DNA of 64,000 bases from Macrosoma leucophasiata (lineage: Eukaryota; Arthropoda; Insecta; Lepidoptera; Hedylidae). Both the position numbers and the translations under genes were made by a program. Positions 11,034-21,582 of this stretch are shown here, one piece after another. The stretch spans positions 23,421,001 to 23,485,000 of the forward strand of contig JAWQUS010000001.1 in NCBI GenBank assembly GCA_036365455.1, given 5' to 3'. Within the stretch, counting starts at the first letter, position 1, and each line of letters begins with the position of its first letter. The notes beneath the pieces were generated by a model. That model was not told the DNA's origin. It made no database searches and worked only from the letters and a program-made list of their open reading frames with translations.

Positions 11034-11290
11034 TCTAGTGTAGGAGCTTGAGGACGTAAGCACCACCGTAATACCTAGTCGATCTGCCGCCAAATGTTAG
11101 CACACTGTTTAGCACAGCACTACCGTGTTCCAATTTAATGTATTGCCCCGTAATAACTATCACAGAGACATAATAACAGGGGTGGCTAAGCATCTGCATT
11201 TCGGCCTCCGGTTTGCAAATCTCTTCAGGCCGCAGTCCTCACTTAACATCCATGTGAGCTGCATGCATGTTTGCCACCTTCGTTACAAAA
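11034..11290 (+). mobile_element. SINE-A copy, old
   Basis: The 5' end is damaged. Recognisable blocks are GGACGTAAGCACCACCG, CACTACCGTGTTCC, AGCATCTGCATTTCGGCC and CATGCATGTTTGCCACC, followed by AAAAAAA. Confidence 0.72.
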
Positions 11291-12335
11291 AAAGACCTAG
11301 AACGTACAGTAGGTATGCCCAGACTTAGTCTATGATGATATAACTGGTCTTACAGTTTGAATTAGTCAAAATTAGTAACCGAATTTCGCAAAGTTAAAAT
11401 TACCTGGTTCACATAACATGTCATACGTCTCTGTTGCAGACGTATGGTCTGTTAATCAACATCAACTATCCGAATGCCACAAACCAATCCGGGCAAGTCG
11501 GAACAGGCATTGTTCTTAACAACGTGTAGAGTTGCCACGCGAACAAGTTGGCGACGCAATCCGAGCGACGCTGAAATATCATCATATTTTTGTCAAGCCA
11601 CTGCCTGTACGATGCAGTTGACGAAAGATGGCGGAATTTTGTAGTATTATATATTTGCTTGAAAAAAGTGCTTGCATGAAAAAAGAGCAACGCATTTTTT
11701 GCAATATCGCTTTTGATGCTAGTTTTATTACTACTGTAGTACAGTTCAAATACAGAGCTGAGCGTGTTGGAATTACGGCTTTATGTGATTAGTCTTATTA
11801 TAAACGACAACATTATTGTATTCGTACTTCAAACGTATTTCTAGCATTAGCAGTGTATGTACGATGCGCCATAGTTCTAAGTCATTATAACGCATTTTTC
11901 GATCATTTTGCTACCGAATGCTGCAAACCTAACCTACATTTCAAAATACTATAAACACTAAACACTGTTTGTGTTGAACCGAGCATACTAGATATAGTAA
12001 AATTCCCTTATGATAGGAACCGAATGCCAATGTGAGAGTTGTAAAACGATGTTCAAAGAACGGTCGAGAGACGTAGAGGAAGGTAATATAAATAGGAAAT
12101 TTGTTGTAATTGAATAAAAAAAGTATCAAAATAAGTTCACTAACGCCCTCTGGTGGCACGCATTGTATATATAACGATTGTGCATAATAATATCTGTGCT
12201 TGTGCACCTTGTTTGTTAGTGTGTGTAATGAATGTATTTTTCTAACACTGAAATAAATGTTCTCTCTCTTCTGTGATCTCTGCTCACCGCAATACGTGTT
12301 TTATTATAAAAATATTAATTAAGACTACTTCAATA
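11291..12335. other. No gene recognised
   Basis: No element ends. Frames at 11466-11690 and 11941-12207 on the minus strand have no recognisable domain. Confidence 0.4.
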
Positions 12336-12850
12336 GGCTAGTTGTGACAGGCCACTACTGCTACACTACGGTCTTGTATTCGATCCCCGGGTCGGGCAAG
12401 CTATTTTTCCATTTTTAGTAAGTTTCCCGGTGCCATCCTCAAAGTTTGGTAATGTTCCCGGAAATGTCAATAGGCTTGCCATCTGTTAGATACATGGGTA
12501 AAAATGTATTTTATTAATGGTGGTAGAGCTCCAATGATGGAGCTCGTGGGCGTAGGCACCACCGCATTACCTAATATACTTATCGCTAAATGGTAGTGTT
12601 GAGCACTATCGTGTTCCGGTCAGGTGGTAATGTACGGCCCTGTAATTTCCGGCATCGAGGCATAACAACTTAGGCCTCAGGAGTGGCAACGCATCTGCAT
12701 TTTGACCTCTGGTCATTGTGTAAGTGTCTATAGGCTGCAGTCATCATTTAACATCAAGGTGAACTGCATGCTTGTTTGCCACTTTTAGTACATAAAAAGA
12801 AAAAAAAAGATGCGGAACCGTGGGTTTTGCATAATATATGCTGAGAATAC
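12336..12850 (+). mobile_element. SINE-B copy interrupted by SINE-A
   Basis: 12336-12500 carries the tRNA-like head (CAGGCCACTACTGCTACAC, B box GTATTCGATCCCCGGGTCGG) and the body to CATCTGTTAGATACATGGG. The SINE-B 3' part continues after the SINE-A at about 12811 (GCGGAACCGTGGGTTTTGCA). SINE-A is therefore the later insertion. Confidence 0.7.
12516..12809 (+). mobile_element. SINE-A copy, full length
   Basis: Runs from GGTGGTAGAGCTCC to an interrupted A-rich tail. All blocks are present, with few changes. It lies within a SINE-B. Confidence 0.87.
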
Positions 12851-12863
12851 AACCGTGAAGCAT

Positions 12864-12913
12864 ACCGATTTTAATTAACTTCTTACCTATCGTAAGAAGT
12901 CATTAAAATCGGT
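12864..12913. repeat. Near-perfect hairpin, about 22-bp stem
   Basis: 12864-12886 and 12892-12913 pair except for one bulged base, around the 5-nt loop CTATC. The inner stem is ACTTCTTAC / GTAAGAAGT and the outer stem ACCGATTTTAAT / ATTAAAATCGGT. Confidence 0.85.
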
Positions 12914-13171
12914 GTCGACCATTATTCTGTGATTGCACTATACACAGACTTTACAAGGCACAACCATCACGCGTCGCTGATAATTCGCGCCAAAGCTGAA
13001 AATGAACTGCATATCACTGCTCAGTATCACGCCTAGTTACGGGGTGCTCTTAAATTTCGAATACTAATAGTTAATTGGGATTTTTCACGACTTAATATAA
13101 CTTAACGCTTATATGTCCAAATCTCCAATAATTTATGCAAGCATATATATTCCCACGTTATGCCTGTTAAG
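12914..13171. other. No gene recognised
   Basis: Unassigned AT-rich sequence. Confidence 0.4.
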
Positions 13172-13485
13172 TTTTTTTTTGTTTGTTTTTTTTTTTATGT
13201 AGTGGAAGTGGCAAACAATCTTGCAGTTCAGATTGATGTTCAGTGATGACTGCAGCCTATAGACACCCACAGAAAAACCAAGAGCAAAATGCAGATGCGT
13301 TACCACTCCTGAGGCCTAAGGTGTTATGCCTCGATGTGTCTGTCTGTGCCGGAAATTACAGGGCCATACATTACCACCTGACCGGAACACGAGAGTACTG
13401 AACACTGCCATTTAGCGGCAAGTATATTAGGTAATGCGGTGGTGCCTACGCCCGCGAGCTCCGTCACTGGAGCTCTACCACCAGT
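13172..13485 (-). mobile_element. SINE-A copy, full length
   Basis: A T-rich run (reverse poly(A)) at 13172-13196 is followed by all SINE-A blocks to CTACCACCAGT. A 9-bp internal expansion, TGTGTCTGTC, lies near 13340. Confidence 0.88.
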
Positions 13486-13580
13486 AACAATTGTATTACA
13501 GGTTTCGAGCGTTTGAGTTTATCGAGTATATCCATCATTACCAGAAGCGCTTTATCAAACGCCTGGGGTAGCCACTAAAT

Positions 13581-13882
13581 AACGTAACTTCACGCCTGTA
13601 ACCCCCGAAGGGGTAGGCAGAGGTAAATGCATGCATTCAAGCAAACACCCACGATTTGCCGGTTACGTTTTGCCCCGTGTAACAGGTGGCGAGCCTGTTG
13701 ACATCGGGCACATTACCAAACTTCGCGGTACTGGGAAATTTCCAGAAAATTGAGAAATCCCAATAGGACCAGAAATAAAGGACTTTACACTACCATTATC
13801 TCTGATAACCTCCTACCCGGGAATCGAACCTAGGACCTCAGCGTACTAGTAGTGGCCTGCTACCACTAGGCTACCGAGGCAG
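13581..13882 (-). mobile_element. SINE-B copy, near full length
   Basis: The minus-strand head ACTGCCTCGGTAGCCTAG is followed by GTGGTAGCAGGCCACTACTA and the B box near GGTTCGATTCCCGGGT. The body has TCCTTTATTTCTGG and TTTGGTAATGTGCCCG, and the tail ends GGCGTGAAGTTACG. The head has A and B box spacing like a tRNA gene, so transcription by RNA polymerase III is expected from the family type. Confidence 0.88.
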
Positions 13883-14116
13883 TTAATTGAGATTTAAATA
13901 ATTATAAGTAATTTGTTATGCCCATCCAGGGATAGAATCTGGGTTCTTCGGACTAAAAGTAATGGGATGCAACCCAAGCCCAAGTTTTTTGTCTGTTTAG
14001 CCTATAGCATTGGTAGGCCAACTAGGAGGAGGATTGCTTCAATATTTGATCCAGAAAGACTCGGAAGAATGCTTGAGAGTATTCATGGTTGGTTGTCAAA
14101 CTTTCATCAGATCCTT
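13883..14116. other. No gene recognised
   Basis: A short frame at 13913-14131 shows no domain. Confidence 0.4.
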
Positions 14117-14256
14117 AATAAGGCCCCGTAATAGAAATCACGGAGACATAACAACTAAGGTCTCAGAGGTGCCAACGCATCAGAATTCTGACCTCTGCTT
14201 TTTATTTTGTAGATGTTTATAGGCTGCAGTTATCACTTAACATCCATATGCATACC
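14117..14256 (+). mobile_element. SINE-A 3' half, old
   Basis: Blocks GGCCCCGTAATAG, AACTAAGGTCTCAG, CAACGCATC and TTATAGGCTGCAGTTATCAC are in the right order but diverged. Confidence 0.6.
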
Positions 14257-14316
14257 AATTTCACAAAAAGTGTTAGTTATGCCCTTTTTCGGTAAAACGG
14301 CAGATTTGTTTATCAC

Positions 14317-14632
14317 CTGGTGGTGGAGCTCCAGTGATCCTGGTGGTAGAGCTCCAGTGACGGAGCTCACGGGCGTAGGCACCACCGCATTACCTTATTT
14401 ACTTGCCGCTAAATGGTAGTGTTCAGCACTATGGTGTTCCGGTCAGGTGGTAATGTACGGCTCTGTAATTGCCGGCACAGAGGCATAACACCTTACGCCT
14501 CAGGAGTGGTAACGCATCTGTATTTTGACCTTGGTCTTCGCGTGGATGTCTTTAGGCTGGAGTCATCACTTAACATCAAGGAATAAATGTGAACTACATG
14601 CTTGTTTGACACTTCTATTCATAAAAAAAAAC
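14317..14632 (+). mobile_element. SINE-A copy with duplicated 5' end
   Basis: CCTGGTGGTGGAGCTCCAGT at 14317 is repeated as CCTGGTGGTAGAGCTCCAGT from 14339, so the first 22 bp are in tandem. The rest is full length. GGAATAAAT is inserted near 14580. It ends in A-rich sequence. Confidence 0.85.
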
Positions 14633-14719
14633 CTTCGTTTCAAAAAAAACTACGACTTTTTCCAAACTCACATTACACGGGTACATTTCATTAAAAAACA
14701 TAATAATATATTATTTTAT

Positions 14720-14935
14720 TTTTAAAGAAAAATGGAAAGAAAAATTTGACTTCAGGCGAGACTCGAACTCGCGGCCTACTGGGAATCTAGTCCAGCCGCT
14801 CTTCCAATTGAGCTACTGAAGTCCTGCCCGATTTGTCAAATCTTTCCTTCACATCTATTGCATTGCTTTATGGTAGCAGCAGTGAAATTCGCCTGAAGTC
14901 AAAATTTCTTTCCATTTTTCTTTAAAAATAAAATA
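14720..14935. mobile_element. Family-D tRNA-like inverted dimer
   Basis: The left arm 14720-14759 and right arm 14889-14930 are inverted copies reading TTAAAGAAAAATGGAAAG and GACTTCAGGCGA. A complete tRNA-like body (14748-14823, minus strand) belongs to the left arm. The right arm holds only the 3' acceptor half and tail. Confidence 0.75.
14748..14823 (-). tRNA. tRNA-like sequence within family-D repeat
   Basis: Cloverleaf-like on the minus strand, 76 nt. The acceptor GACTTCAG pairs with CTGAAGTC over 8 bp, the D arm is GCTC/GAGC, and the T arm GCGAG/CTCGC encloses TTCGAGT. The anticodon arm CTGGA/CCCAG has one A-C mismatch around CTAGATT, which would place AGA as the anticodon. Given the 8-bp acceptor and repeat context I take it as tRNA-derived, not as a working tRNA gene. 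Confidence 0.5.
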
Positions 14936-15036
14936 TATTTTCACAAGCATGTGTTAATGCAAAATAATATAAAACAATTATTAAGGGTAAAAGCGACTTC
15001 TTTACGATATTCAATAAACTGAAAAGTCTATTATAT

Positions 15037-15292
15037 CGGTTGCCTAACTAGCATAGTTGGTAATAGATGGCGCTGCTGCTACCATAAAGCAATGCAATAG
15101 ATGTGAAGGAAAGATTTGACAAATCGGGCAGGACATCAGTAGCTCAATCGGAAGAGCGGCTGGACTAGATTCCCAGTAGGCCGCGAGTTCGAGTCTCGCC
15201 TGAAGTCAAAAATTTCTTTCCATTTTTCTTTAAAAATAAAATATATTTTCACAAGCATGTGTTACTGCGAAATAATATAAAACAACATAACA
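15037..15292 (+). mobile_element. Family-D repeat, longest copy
   Basis: 5' part CGGTTGCCTAACTAGCATAG, then AATAGATGGCGCTGCTGC and GATGTGAAGGAAAGATTTGA, then the tRNA-like body at 15132-15207, then the tail TTCTTTCCATTTTTCTTTAA and CACAAGCATGTGTTA. The same 5' part recurs reversed at 15830-15880, which supports these element limits. The tRNA-like part lies in the middle, unlike a typical tRNA-headed SINE. Confidence 0.7.
15132..15207 (+). tRNA. tRNA-like sequence within family-D repeat
   Basis: Same cloverleaf as 14748-14823. One acceptor base is changed (GACATCAG against CTGAAGTC), which breaks one pair. The tail contains T runs that could serve as a polymerase III stop. Confidence 0.5.
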
Positions 15293-15664
15293 ATATGTTA
15301 TAATTTTTAGCACACCCTGTATCTCGCTCCTTGGCGCAGCCGGAGACCGCCATGCGAAAAAAATTAAAATAAACAAAAGGCAACACTCGTCCCATAACCT
15401 CAGGCGGTTCGTAATAACGCTTTTGTCTAAGATTAGCTTTCAAGAAAGGCTTTAATCTGGCCCAGCTAGTTCTGTGACTCTGAAATTAGCCTGTGTGAGT
15501 CTGATGCTAACGTGGCCCGTGTTTGTCTTTGTCAGACATTTCGGTTTTGATTGTATTTTTTTATGAAGAAACTAATTATCTTTAACAATGGACAAGGATA
15601 TTACTTGTGTGTAATCGTAATCTGTTGTTTTTATATTATTTTACAATAACACATGCTAATGAAA
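15293..15664. other. No gene recognised
   Basis: A minus-strand 64-codon frame at 15249-15443 overlaps the repeat tail and shows no domain. Confidence 0.4.
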
Positions 15665-15880
15665 TATATATTTTTGATAGAAAAATGGAAAGAAAAATTT
15701 GACTTCCGGCGAGACTTGAACTCGCGGCCACTGGGAATCTAGTCCAGCCGCTCTTCCAACTGAGCGAAGTCCTGCCCGAGTTGTCAAATCTTTCCTTCAC
15801 ATTTATTGCATTGCCTTATGGTGGCAGTAGCGACATCTATTGTCAACAATGCTAGTTTGCTAGTTAGGCAGCCGATTTAG
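15665..15880 (-). mobile_element. Family-D repeat, third copy
   Basis: The tRNA-like body is at 15701-15771 with a short deletion in the D arm. The 5' part is at 15830-15880. It is the third copy in 1.2 kb, with orientations minus, plus, minus. Confidence 0.7.
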
Positions 15881-15889
15881 TAAGCTTTA

Positions 15890-15975
15890 TGACAGACCGT
15901 TTTGCATCGGTAATAAACGACATGGCTACTCCCCTACGGTCCGCCGCGGCCGGTGGCCTGTGTTGCCCTATGGTG
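15890..15975 (-). repeat. Repeat-E fragment
   Basis: Matches blocks shared with 31796, 37237 and 52045: GACCGTTTTGCATCGGTAAT, CATGGCTACTCCCCT and GTCCGCCGCGGCCGGTGGCC. Confidence 0.65.
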
Positions 15976-16313
15976 TTTGGAAATCTTGAAACAAGTCTCA
16001 GTGATGGTACTTGGTTGGTGGACTTCAGATATTTACAAAAATTAGAGATCCATCGGCCACATCTCAGACTTAAGCTGTTTTGCGTTTATGTTGGAAATTT
16101 ATTCATAACCAGCTGATGTTCTGGCTGATGTTCTTCATCTGCGCAGGATTAGTATACACACAATGTCTTTATAAATTGTAGCCTATGTATTATTCTGATG
16201 TACAAGCTATATTATTGTAAAATTTCATCAAATCCATTCAGTAGTTTTTACGTGAAATAGTTACAAACATCCATCCATACTTACAACATTTTGCGTTTAG
16301 TAAGGTTAGTAGG
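15976..16313. other. No gene; possible old Helitron-type fragment
   Basis: 16210-16290 contains AAAATTTCATCAAATCC and TTACAAACATCCATCCATAC, resembling the interior of the elements at 28119-28410. No clear ends. Confidence 0.3.
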
Positions 16314-16800
16314 ACTGCCTCGGTAGCCTAGAGGTAGCAGGCCACTACTACTACACTGAGGTACTGGGTTCGATTTCTGGGGAGGGGGATATCAGAGATA
16401 ATGGTGAAAAGTCCTTTATCTATGGTTTTATTGGGATTTTTCCATTTTCTGAAAATTTCCCCGTACCTCGAAGTTTGGTAATGTGCCCGGAGATGACAAC
16501 AGGCCACGCCATCTGTCAGTCAGCGGGTCACCGGGGCTGGCCCCCTCTGCTGCGGCTTCTTCTGGTCTGCCATGCAGTTCGGCGTTGGGTGCCCTGGGAT
16601 TCAAGGGCTTCGGTGGAGGAGGTACGCATCGACAATCGAGAGAGGGGTGGGGGCTTTATACATTTTTTTTTTGTATATTTTTTTGTTTATGTACGCCATC
16701 TGTAACCTGGGCAATAACGTAACCGGCGAATGGTGGGTGTTTGCATGTATGCTTGAATGCATGCATTTACCTCTGCCTACCTCTTCGGGGATTACAGACG
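16314..16800 (+). mobile_element. SINE-B copy interrupted by a LINE 3' end
   Basis: The head ACTGCCTCGGTAGCCTAGAG, B box GGGTTCGATTTC and body run to CCACGCCATCTGT. The 3' part resumes at 16704 with AACCTGGGCAATAACGTAAC and ends near CTTCGGGGATTACAG. The interrupting DNA is bounded by an exact 10-bp target duplication. Confidence 0.88.
16517..16693 (+). mobile_element. 5'-truncated LINE 3' end with 10-bp target duplication
   Basis: CGCCATCTGT occurs at 16507-16516 and again at 16694-16703, directly flanking 177 bp. The insert is GC-rich at first (CACCGGGGCTGGCCCCCTCT) and ends in a T-rich tract. This differs from the surrounding sequence. The GC-rich part resembles LINE 3' regions I recall from Lepidoptera, but the clade is unproven. 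Confidence 0.75.
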
Positions 16801-17639
16801 ACCTCATACACCAACTCACTCTTTTCTTGTATTAAGTTTAATGCTTATTTATAAGAATAATCCTGTTTTAAAATTGAATTCAAATCCAAACATTATCACA
16901 CACCATGATTCAGGTTCAATTCAATATTCGTTTAAGGCCAACACTCGGTTGACCCAAAAAGGCAACTAATGAAAAACTGATACACAAATCTGACTACGAA
17001 AAAGGGCAGTCTCCAGAAAAAGTACAATCGCGCACAACAATGAATATCAAAAGTGGATTAGTCAGAAAATACGAGGCGAATATTCTCAGCAAGGCTGCAC
17101 GAAGGAAGCCAAAAGGAATTAATGCAAAACAAAAGTCCCGCTATCTGGATGCTTGGTGGGCGTCTCTGGCAGTAAATTACGGGATGGGCGTCAACCCACC
17201 GCCATGTATCAATCAGGCAGTACAGGATTTATGGGACAGTTCACTTCGAAATCGTTAGCCTCCGCGACGAAAATGTGTTACTGTTATCCGAACTCGCGTT
17301 TTTCCTACCCTCTTGTTTGGACGACTAATTTTCTACCTTTCACGGGATTTTCGTGATTTCTTTTTTTTGGCTTACACGCTCTTTTTTGTGCTAAGTGTGG
17401 ATCTTCGTTCGGATGATGGGTTTTGGATAGAAAAATAAGGTAAAATGCTGGTAAGTAACCTACCAGCGCTGAGATGCTTTTCGCATTGCAGAATTGTAAT
17501 TGTCGATGTTCTATGGTAATTTATTAAAGTCAATACGCTTACACGGTGATAGGCGACTATTATAATTAATATTACTACTTGCTACTGCGGTGTAGTACTT
17601 GATACCGACGTCGGAACGTGACAGTCGCATCGCCCACGT
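16801..17639. other. No gene recognised
   Basis: Frames at 17040-17258 and 17153-17356 overlap in different phases and show no domain. Confidence 0.4.
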
Positions 17640-17830
17640 AATTGATCAATGGTGGTAAAACCATTCCAATGGGATGATAGTAAGGGCAATAACGCACGCT
17701 GCCGCCCGCGTGCGATAAAACTACCACTGTAATCGCCAATCCGCATGCCAAGCGTGGCGATTATGGCATATCCCCCTTACGGTGAGGCTTTGGTTCAGCA
17801 GTGGAAATCTTTCGGTTGAAATGATGATGA
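17640..17830 (+). repeat. Dispersed repeat, LINE-tail-like
   Basis: Shares ACCATTCCAATG, GCGATAAAACTACC, ATCCGCATGCCAA, GTGGCGATTA, GAGGCTTTGGT or its variant, and GAAATGATGATGAC with 50140-50310. The end resembles the GATGAT-rich 3' ends of RTE-type LINEs. This is inference. Confidence 0.55.
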
Positions 17831-17899
17831 CTGCCGCGTTCCGTTCTCATTTATTGTAGCTAGTGACCGTCCGCGACACCGCATACGCAATATTTGGTA

Positions 17900-18185
17900 T
17901 TTTTTTAATGTAATGAAAGTGGCAAAGAAGCATGCAGTTCACATTGATGTCAAATGATGACTGCAGCCTATAGACACCTACACAAAGACTAGAAGTCAAA
18001 ATGCAGATGCGTTACCACTCCTGAGGCCTAAGGTGTTATGCCTCTGCGCCGGAAATTACAGGGCCGTACATCACCACCTGACCGGAACACGACAGTGCTG
18101 AACACTACCATTTAGCGGCAAGTATATTAGGTAATGCGGTGGTGCCTATGCCCGCGAGCTCCGTCATTGGAGCTCTACCACCAGT
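17900..18185 (-). mobile_element. SINE-A copy, full length
   Basis: Reverse poly(A) at 17900-17907, all blocks, ending CTACCACCAGT. Well conserved. Confidence 0.88.
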
Positions 18186-18300
18186 AAAAAAATTAACCTA
18201 TATTACTTTGTTTACGGTCTGTTCAGCGGTCAATCTGTCAGAGAGTTTCAGGAATAGCAACGTACTTCATTATGTAGATTTGTTAGTATACTTGTCTATA

Positions 18301-18530
18301 CAATGCGAATGTGGATGGTTGCAGAGGCCCAGGAAGACCAAGGCTGACCTACCATGACCAAATAGGTCGAGTTCTGTCTGATGGTGGGGTCAAAAGTCTT
18401 AGGAATCGGCGTGCATGTATGAAGAGAATGATGAAGGTAGCCGAGGCACGAGAGGTTTGTCAGAACCGGGATGTCTGGCGCTCTACACTCTCTGCCTACC
18501 CCGTTAGGGACCTGGCGTGAAGATACATAC
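18301..18530 (+). mobile_element. RTE-type LINE 3' end, young insertion
   Basis: The insert is flanked by the 13-bp direct repeat ATACTTGTCTATA (18288-18300 and 18531-18543). It reads without interruption as the last 73 codons of a LINE ORF2: DGCRGPGRPRLTYHDQIGRV, then KSLRNRRACMKRMM and RDVWRSTLSAYPVRDLA, and a TGA at 18521. A short ATAC tail follows. The G-R-P-R block and Trp-Arg-S spacing are typical of C-termini of RTE-like LINEs. The open frame and exact duplication indicate a recent 5'-truncated insertion. Confidence 0.82.
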
Positions 18531-18746
18531 ATACTTGTCTATAGGCGCTAGTGGATTGCATTTTCGTTAGTTTCCGAGAGAAGATTGATTTAACAACTTG
18601 TAGCTTACGTATAATATACATTTCAAACTTATGTAAGTGGCAAGGAATAATTCTTATACATTCGTTTTTAATTCACAGTAATTATTAAAGAAACTTCAGA
18701 GATATTTAAACAGTAACTCTTTACTAAGATGTTTTGATAATAATCT

Positions 18747-18970
18747 GCCGTCAAATTATAGTGTTCAACACTATCGTGTTTTACTGAGATGGTAATAACT
18801 CTCACAAATTTGAAAACTGGGTTGTTACGCGATACCATTTTCGAAAGATACTATTTTTAAAAGTTATGTGGTGATAACTATCACTAAACACCATATCTTG
18901 GACCTTAGAGTCCACCTATAGCTTCGGTTTTTGTATAGATATATAAAGGCTGTAGTATTCATTTACAATC
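18747..18970 (+). mobile_element. SINE-A copy, very old
   Basis: CCGTCAAATTATAGTGTTCA, CACTATCGTGTTTTACTGAG and AAAGGCTGTAGTATTCA are recognisable. Most of the remainder is scrambled. Confidence 0.5.
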
Positions 18971-18991
18971 TCTATTAACTCCCAACTTCTT

Positions 18992-19138
18992 TTATGTATC
19001 TAACGAAGGTGGCAAACAAGCATGCACTTCACATAGATATTAAGTGATGACTGCAGCCTATAGACACCAACACAAAAACTAGATGCATTCAAGATGCTGA
19101 TGCCACCCCAGAGACCTTAGTTGTTATGCCTCTGTATC
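18992..19138 (-). mobile_element. SINE-A 3' half
   Basis: Begins with GGTGGCAAACAAGCATGC and goes through AAGTGATGACTGCAGCCTAT to GTTATGCCTCTGT, where it breaks off before a TA repeat. Confidence 0.72.
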
Positions 19139-19166
19139 TATCTAATACCTTTAAACGAGCAATTCT

Positions 19167-19168
<2 letters not shown>

Positions 19169-19204
<36 letters not shown>
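19169..19204. repeat. (TA)n microsatellite, about 18 units
   Basis: Uninterrupted TA dinucleotides. Confidence 0.97.
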
Positions 19205-19206
<2 letters not shown>

Positions 19207-20208
19207 CAAGATCTCGGAAACGGCTGAAACGATTTTCTTGAAACTTACAGATTAGGGGTTTTTCGGGTCAAGAAATCGATTTATTTAGGTTCCAGATCCA
19301 AGAAAAGCTCGGTTCCAAGTTAATAATAAATTTTCTTCATAACCGACGACTAACGCCATCTATTGATGAATAGAAGAACCATTAGTCTACTAACGTTAGT
19401 CGTATATGCAATTCATACTAAATATAATTTCCAAAAATCGCTACGGAGCGAAGCTCGGTCAACCAGGTACTTAGTTATTATGACCCCAAAATAACTATCA
19501 CAATTAGTAACAATTGAGCGTGCATAATATGGATGCTTATTTGATACTAAGTATGATTACATTAAAAAAAAGAATTTCACATAACACACAGATAAATTGT
19601 ATTATTCTACCGTAAAATAATGAAAATCACGCAACATGAATCATAAAATCATTAGCAATCAGTAAATCGCATACGTGCTGTCGCATTGACTAGTCGTTGT
19701 ACGGGTGACGTGAATGGAAAAATGCGAATGCGAGTCGACGGTAATTTCCGTCTCAATGTTCAACAGCGACGTTGACGTGACGACGTTAATTTAGGTTTTG
19801 TACACGATTATACTTTAGTTGCGCGTACAGTTATGTGGAGTACGATATTGATGACGTCTTTCTGTTTAATAAATATCTAGCTAGAATATAATTGATAAAA
19901 AAATATTATTGTAGGCTTGTTTCGGTATCTCTGTGCCGTACATGAAGTGTTTAAAACAACTACAACAACATTACTATTTATTGCAAAACAATTAAAGTTA
20001 GTAGGACAAAAGAAGCACAGTAAAACTTGAATCTAAATTTGAATCTTAGACAGTGATTCTAAGAAAAACGAAGACTATTTACAGATGTTACCGGCGATGG
20101 GTAGTGTGAGATACTTACTCACAAAAATCCTGCTGTATTCCGTCTAAGCGCCTTATGATTTGGAGTCACAGGAAAGTTTTTGCATACTTCCGCGACTTCA
20201 CCGACAGA
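19205..20208. other. No gene recognised
   Basis: 19210-19470 has the look of a dispersed repeat (ATCTCGGAAACGGCTGAAAC, CTAACGCCATCTATTGATG), but no second copy was found in the window. The rest is unassigned. Confidence 0.35.
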
Positions 20209-20491
20209 TTTTTTATGTAATGGAAGTGGCAAACAAGTATGCAGTTCACATGAATGTTAAGTTATGATTGCAGCCTAGAGACACCCACACAAAGACCAAA
20301 GTCAAAATGCAGATGCGTTAACACTCCTGAGGCCTAAGGTCTTATGCCTCTGTGCCGGAAATTATAGGGTCGTACATCACCACCTAACCGGAACACGATA
20401 GTGCTGAACACTACCATTTAGCGGCAAGTATATTAGGTAATGCGGTGGTGACTACGCCCGCGAACTCCGTCACTGGAGCTCTACCATCAGT
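20209..20491 (-). mobile_element. SINE-A copy, full length
   Basis: TTTTTTATGTAATGGAAGTG start to CTACCATCAGT end, with few differences from other young copies. Confidence 0.87.
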
Positions 20492-20618
20492 ACATCCAGA
20501 TCCATCTTCAGCAGCTTTTTAGAGATCTAAACATCACTAGTGTCTGCGGAACATGAGCACACCAATCAGCTCGGGGACTTGACTCCTTCGCGCGACGGAC
20601 TTTCCTCAATAAACCCCA

Positions 20619-20822
20619 GGCCAATACAAGTCATCAACACAGAACCCTCGCCGCCCACTTTACGATACACGAGCGACACGCGTAACGATTACGACACGAT
20701 CACGTAAACAGACCACTACTCACACCTGAGCTGTATTTATGACGTCGATTTACGTGTATTGTGCCACGATATTTATCGGTGGTCGGTCTGTGCGGCCACG
20801 TTACTGATTGCTGGTATACGTG
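20619..20822 (+). repeat. Duplicated 204-bp segment, copy 1
   Basis: Over most of its length almost identical to 22133-22335. Shared blocks include GAGCGACACGCGTAACGATT, ACGTAAACAGACCACTACTC and CGGTCTGTGCGGCCACGTTA. Contains a TGACGTC motif. Function unknown. Confidence 0.85.
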
Positions 20823-21387
20823 TGGATATCTACAAAAAACTTGACTTTACATTATGACATTTTTAAAACGTAAGTAAAAACGTTTTTATAACTATTTTTG
20901 TTCACCTATTGATCCTATTTACTCAAAAACGACGTTTTTAATGTTAAGAATATAGCATGATACAACTTAACACAAAAGCTTAACGTATAATACTCATGTT
21001 TTTCTTCTTCGGAGGCCTAAGTTCTTTAGCTTATATAACAGATGGTACGAGGCCATAATAACAAAAAATTCTGCATTGTGAATAACCTATCGTTAATTAC
21101 ACGTTTGTGTTAATAAATGACTTTAAGTGTCCTTTAATTTATTCAAAGGAGTTGTTGCAACGTCGGCTCTAGTTCGTACACGTCCTCAAAAAATGGGTAA
21201 ATTAAAGAAGAATCCGAAAAAAATGCAACTGATTTATTCAAGAATATATTTTAGAGTTACAATCACATTTAATTTAAACGATTTTATCATTTTCAACCAT
21301 GTTCAACATGGCGGGGATACAGCCAACACTTGGGATAGTACCTATGTAGATAAAACAAAACTAATGCTATCTGTATATTACTGGTGC
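20823..21387. other. No gene recognised
   Basis: A 122-codon frame starting at 21127 runs into the reversed MITE at 21388 and has no domain, so it is rejected as a gene. Confidence 0.45.
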
Positions 21388-21582
21388 CACACCGCGGACA
21401 CTCCGCCAAAATGCCATACAAACGCCATTAATTTGGTTTCTATTACACAGACATCAATCAGTGATGTGTATTTACAGGCGCACCTGTGTGCGTAGCACGT
21501 ACAAAATACCAACCGTCGCCCATACGAGGGGAAGGGGTTGTGTGATGCGAGCAAATCGGGGTCGTATTATTACATATTCTCT
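21388..21582 (-). mobile_element. MITE-like element, second copy
   Basis: Reverse complement matches 6464-6683: CACACCGCGGACACTCCGCC at one end and ATTATTACATATTCTCT at the other. The flanking 8-mers are ACTGGTGC and GCTAGTGC, agreeing at 6 of 8 positions, as expected for an aged 8-bp target duplication. Confidence 0.75.

Noticed and set aside
14748..15207. Pair of genuine divergent tRNA-Ser genes (apparent anticodon AGA)
   Set aside because: There is no long variable arm as tRNA-Ser requires, the anticodon stem is imperfect and the acceptor has 8 bp. The sequence is part of a dispersed repeat.
21127..21495. 122-codon plus-strand frame
   Set aside because: It runs from AT-rich DNA into the reversed MITE at 21388. 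No domain; composition follows the repeats.
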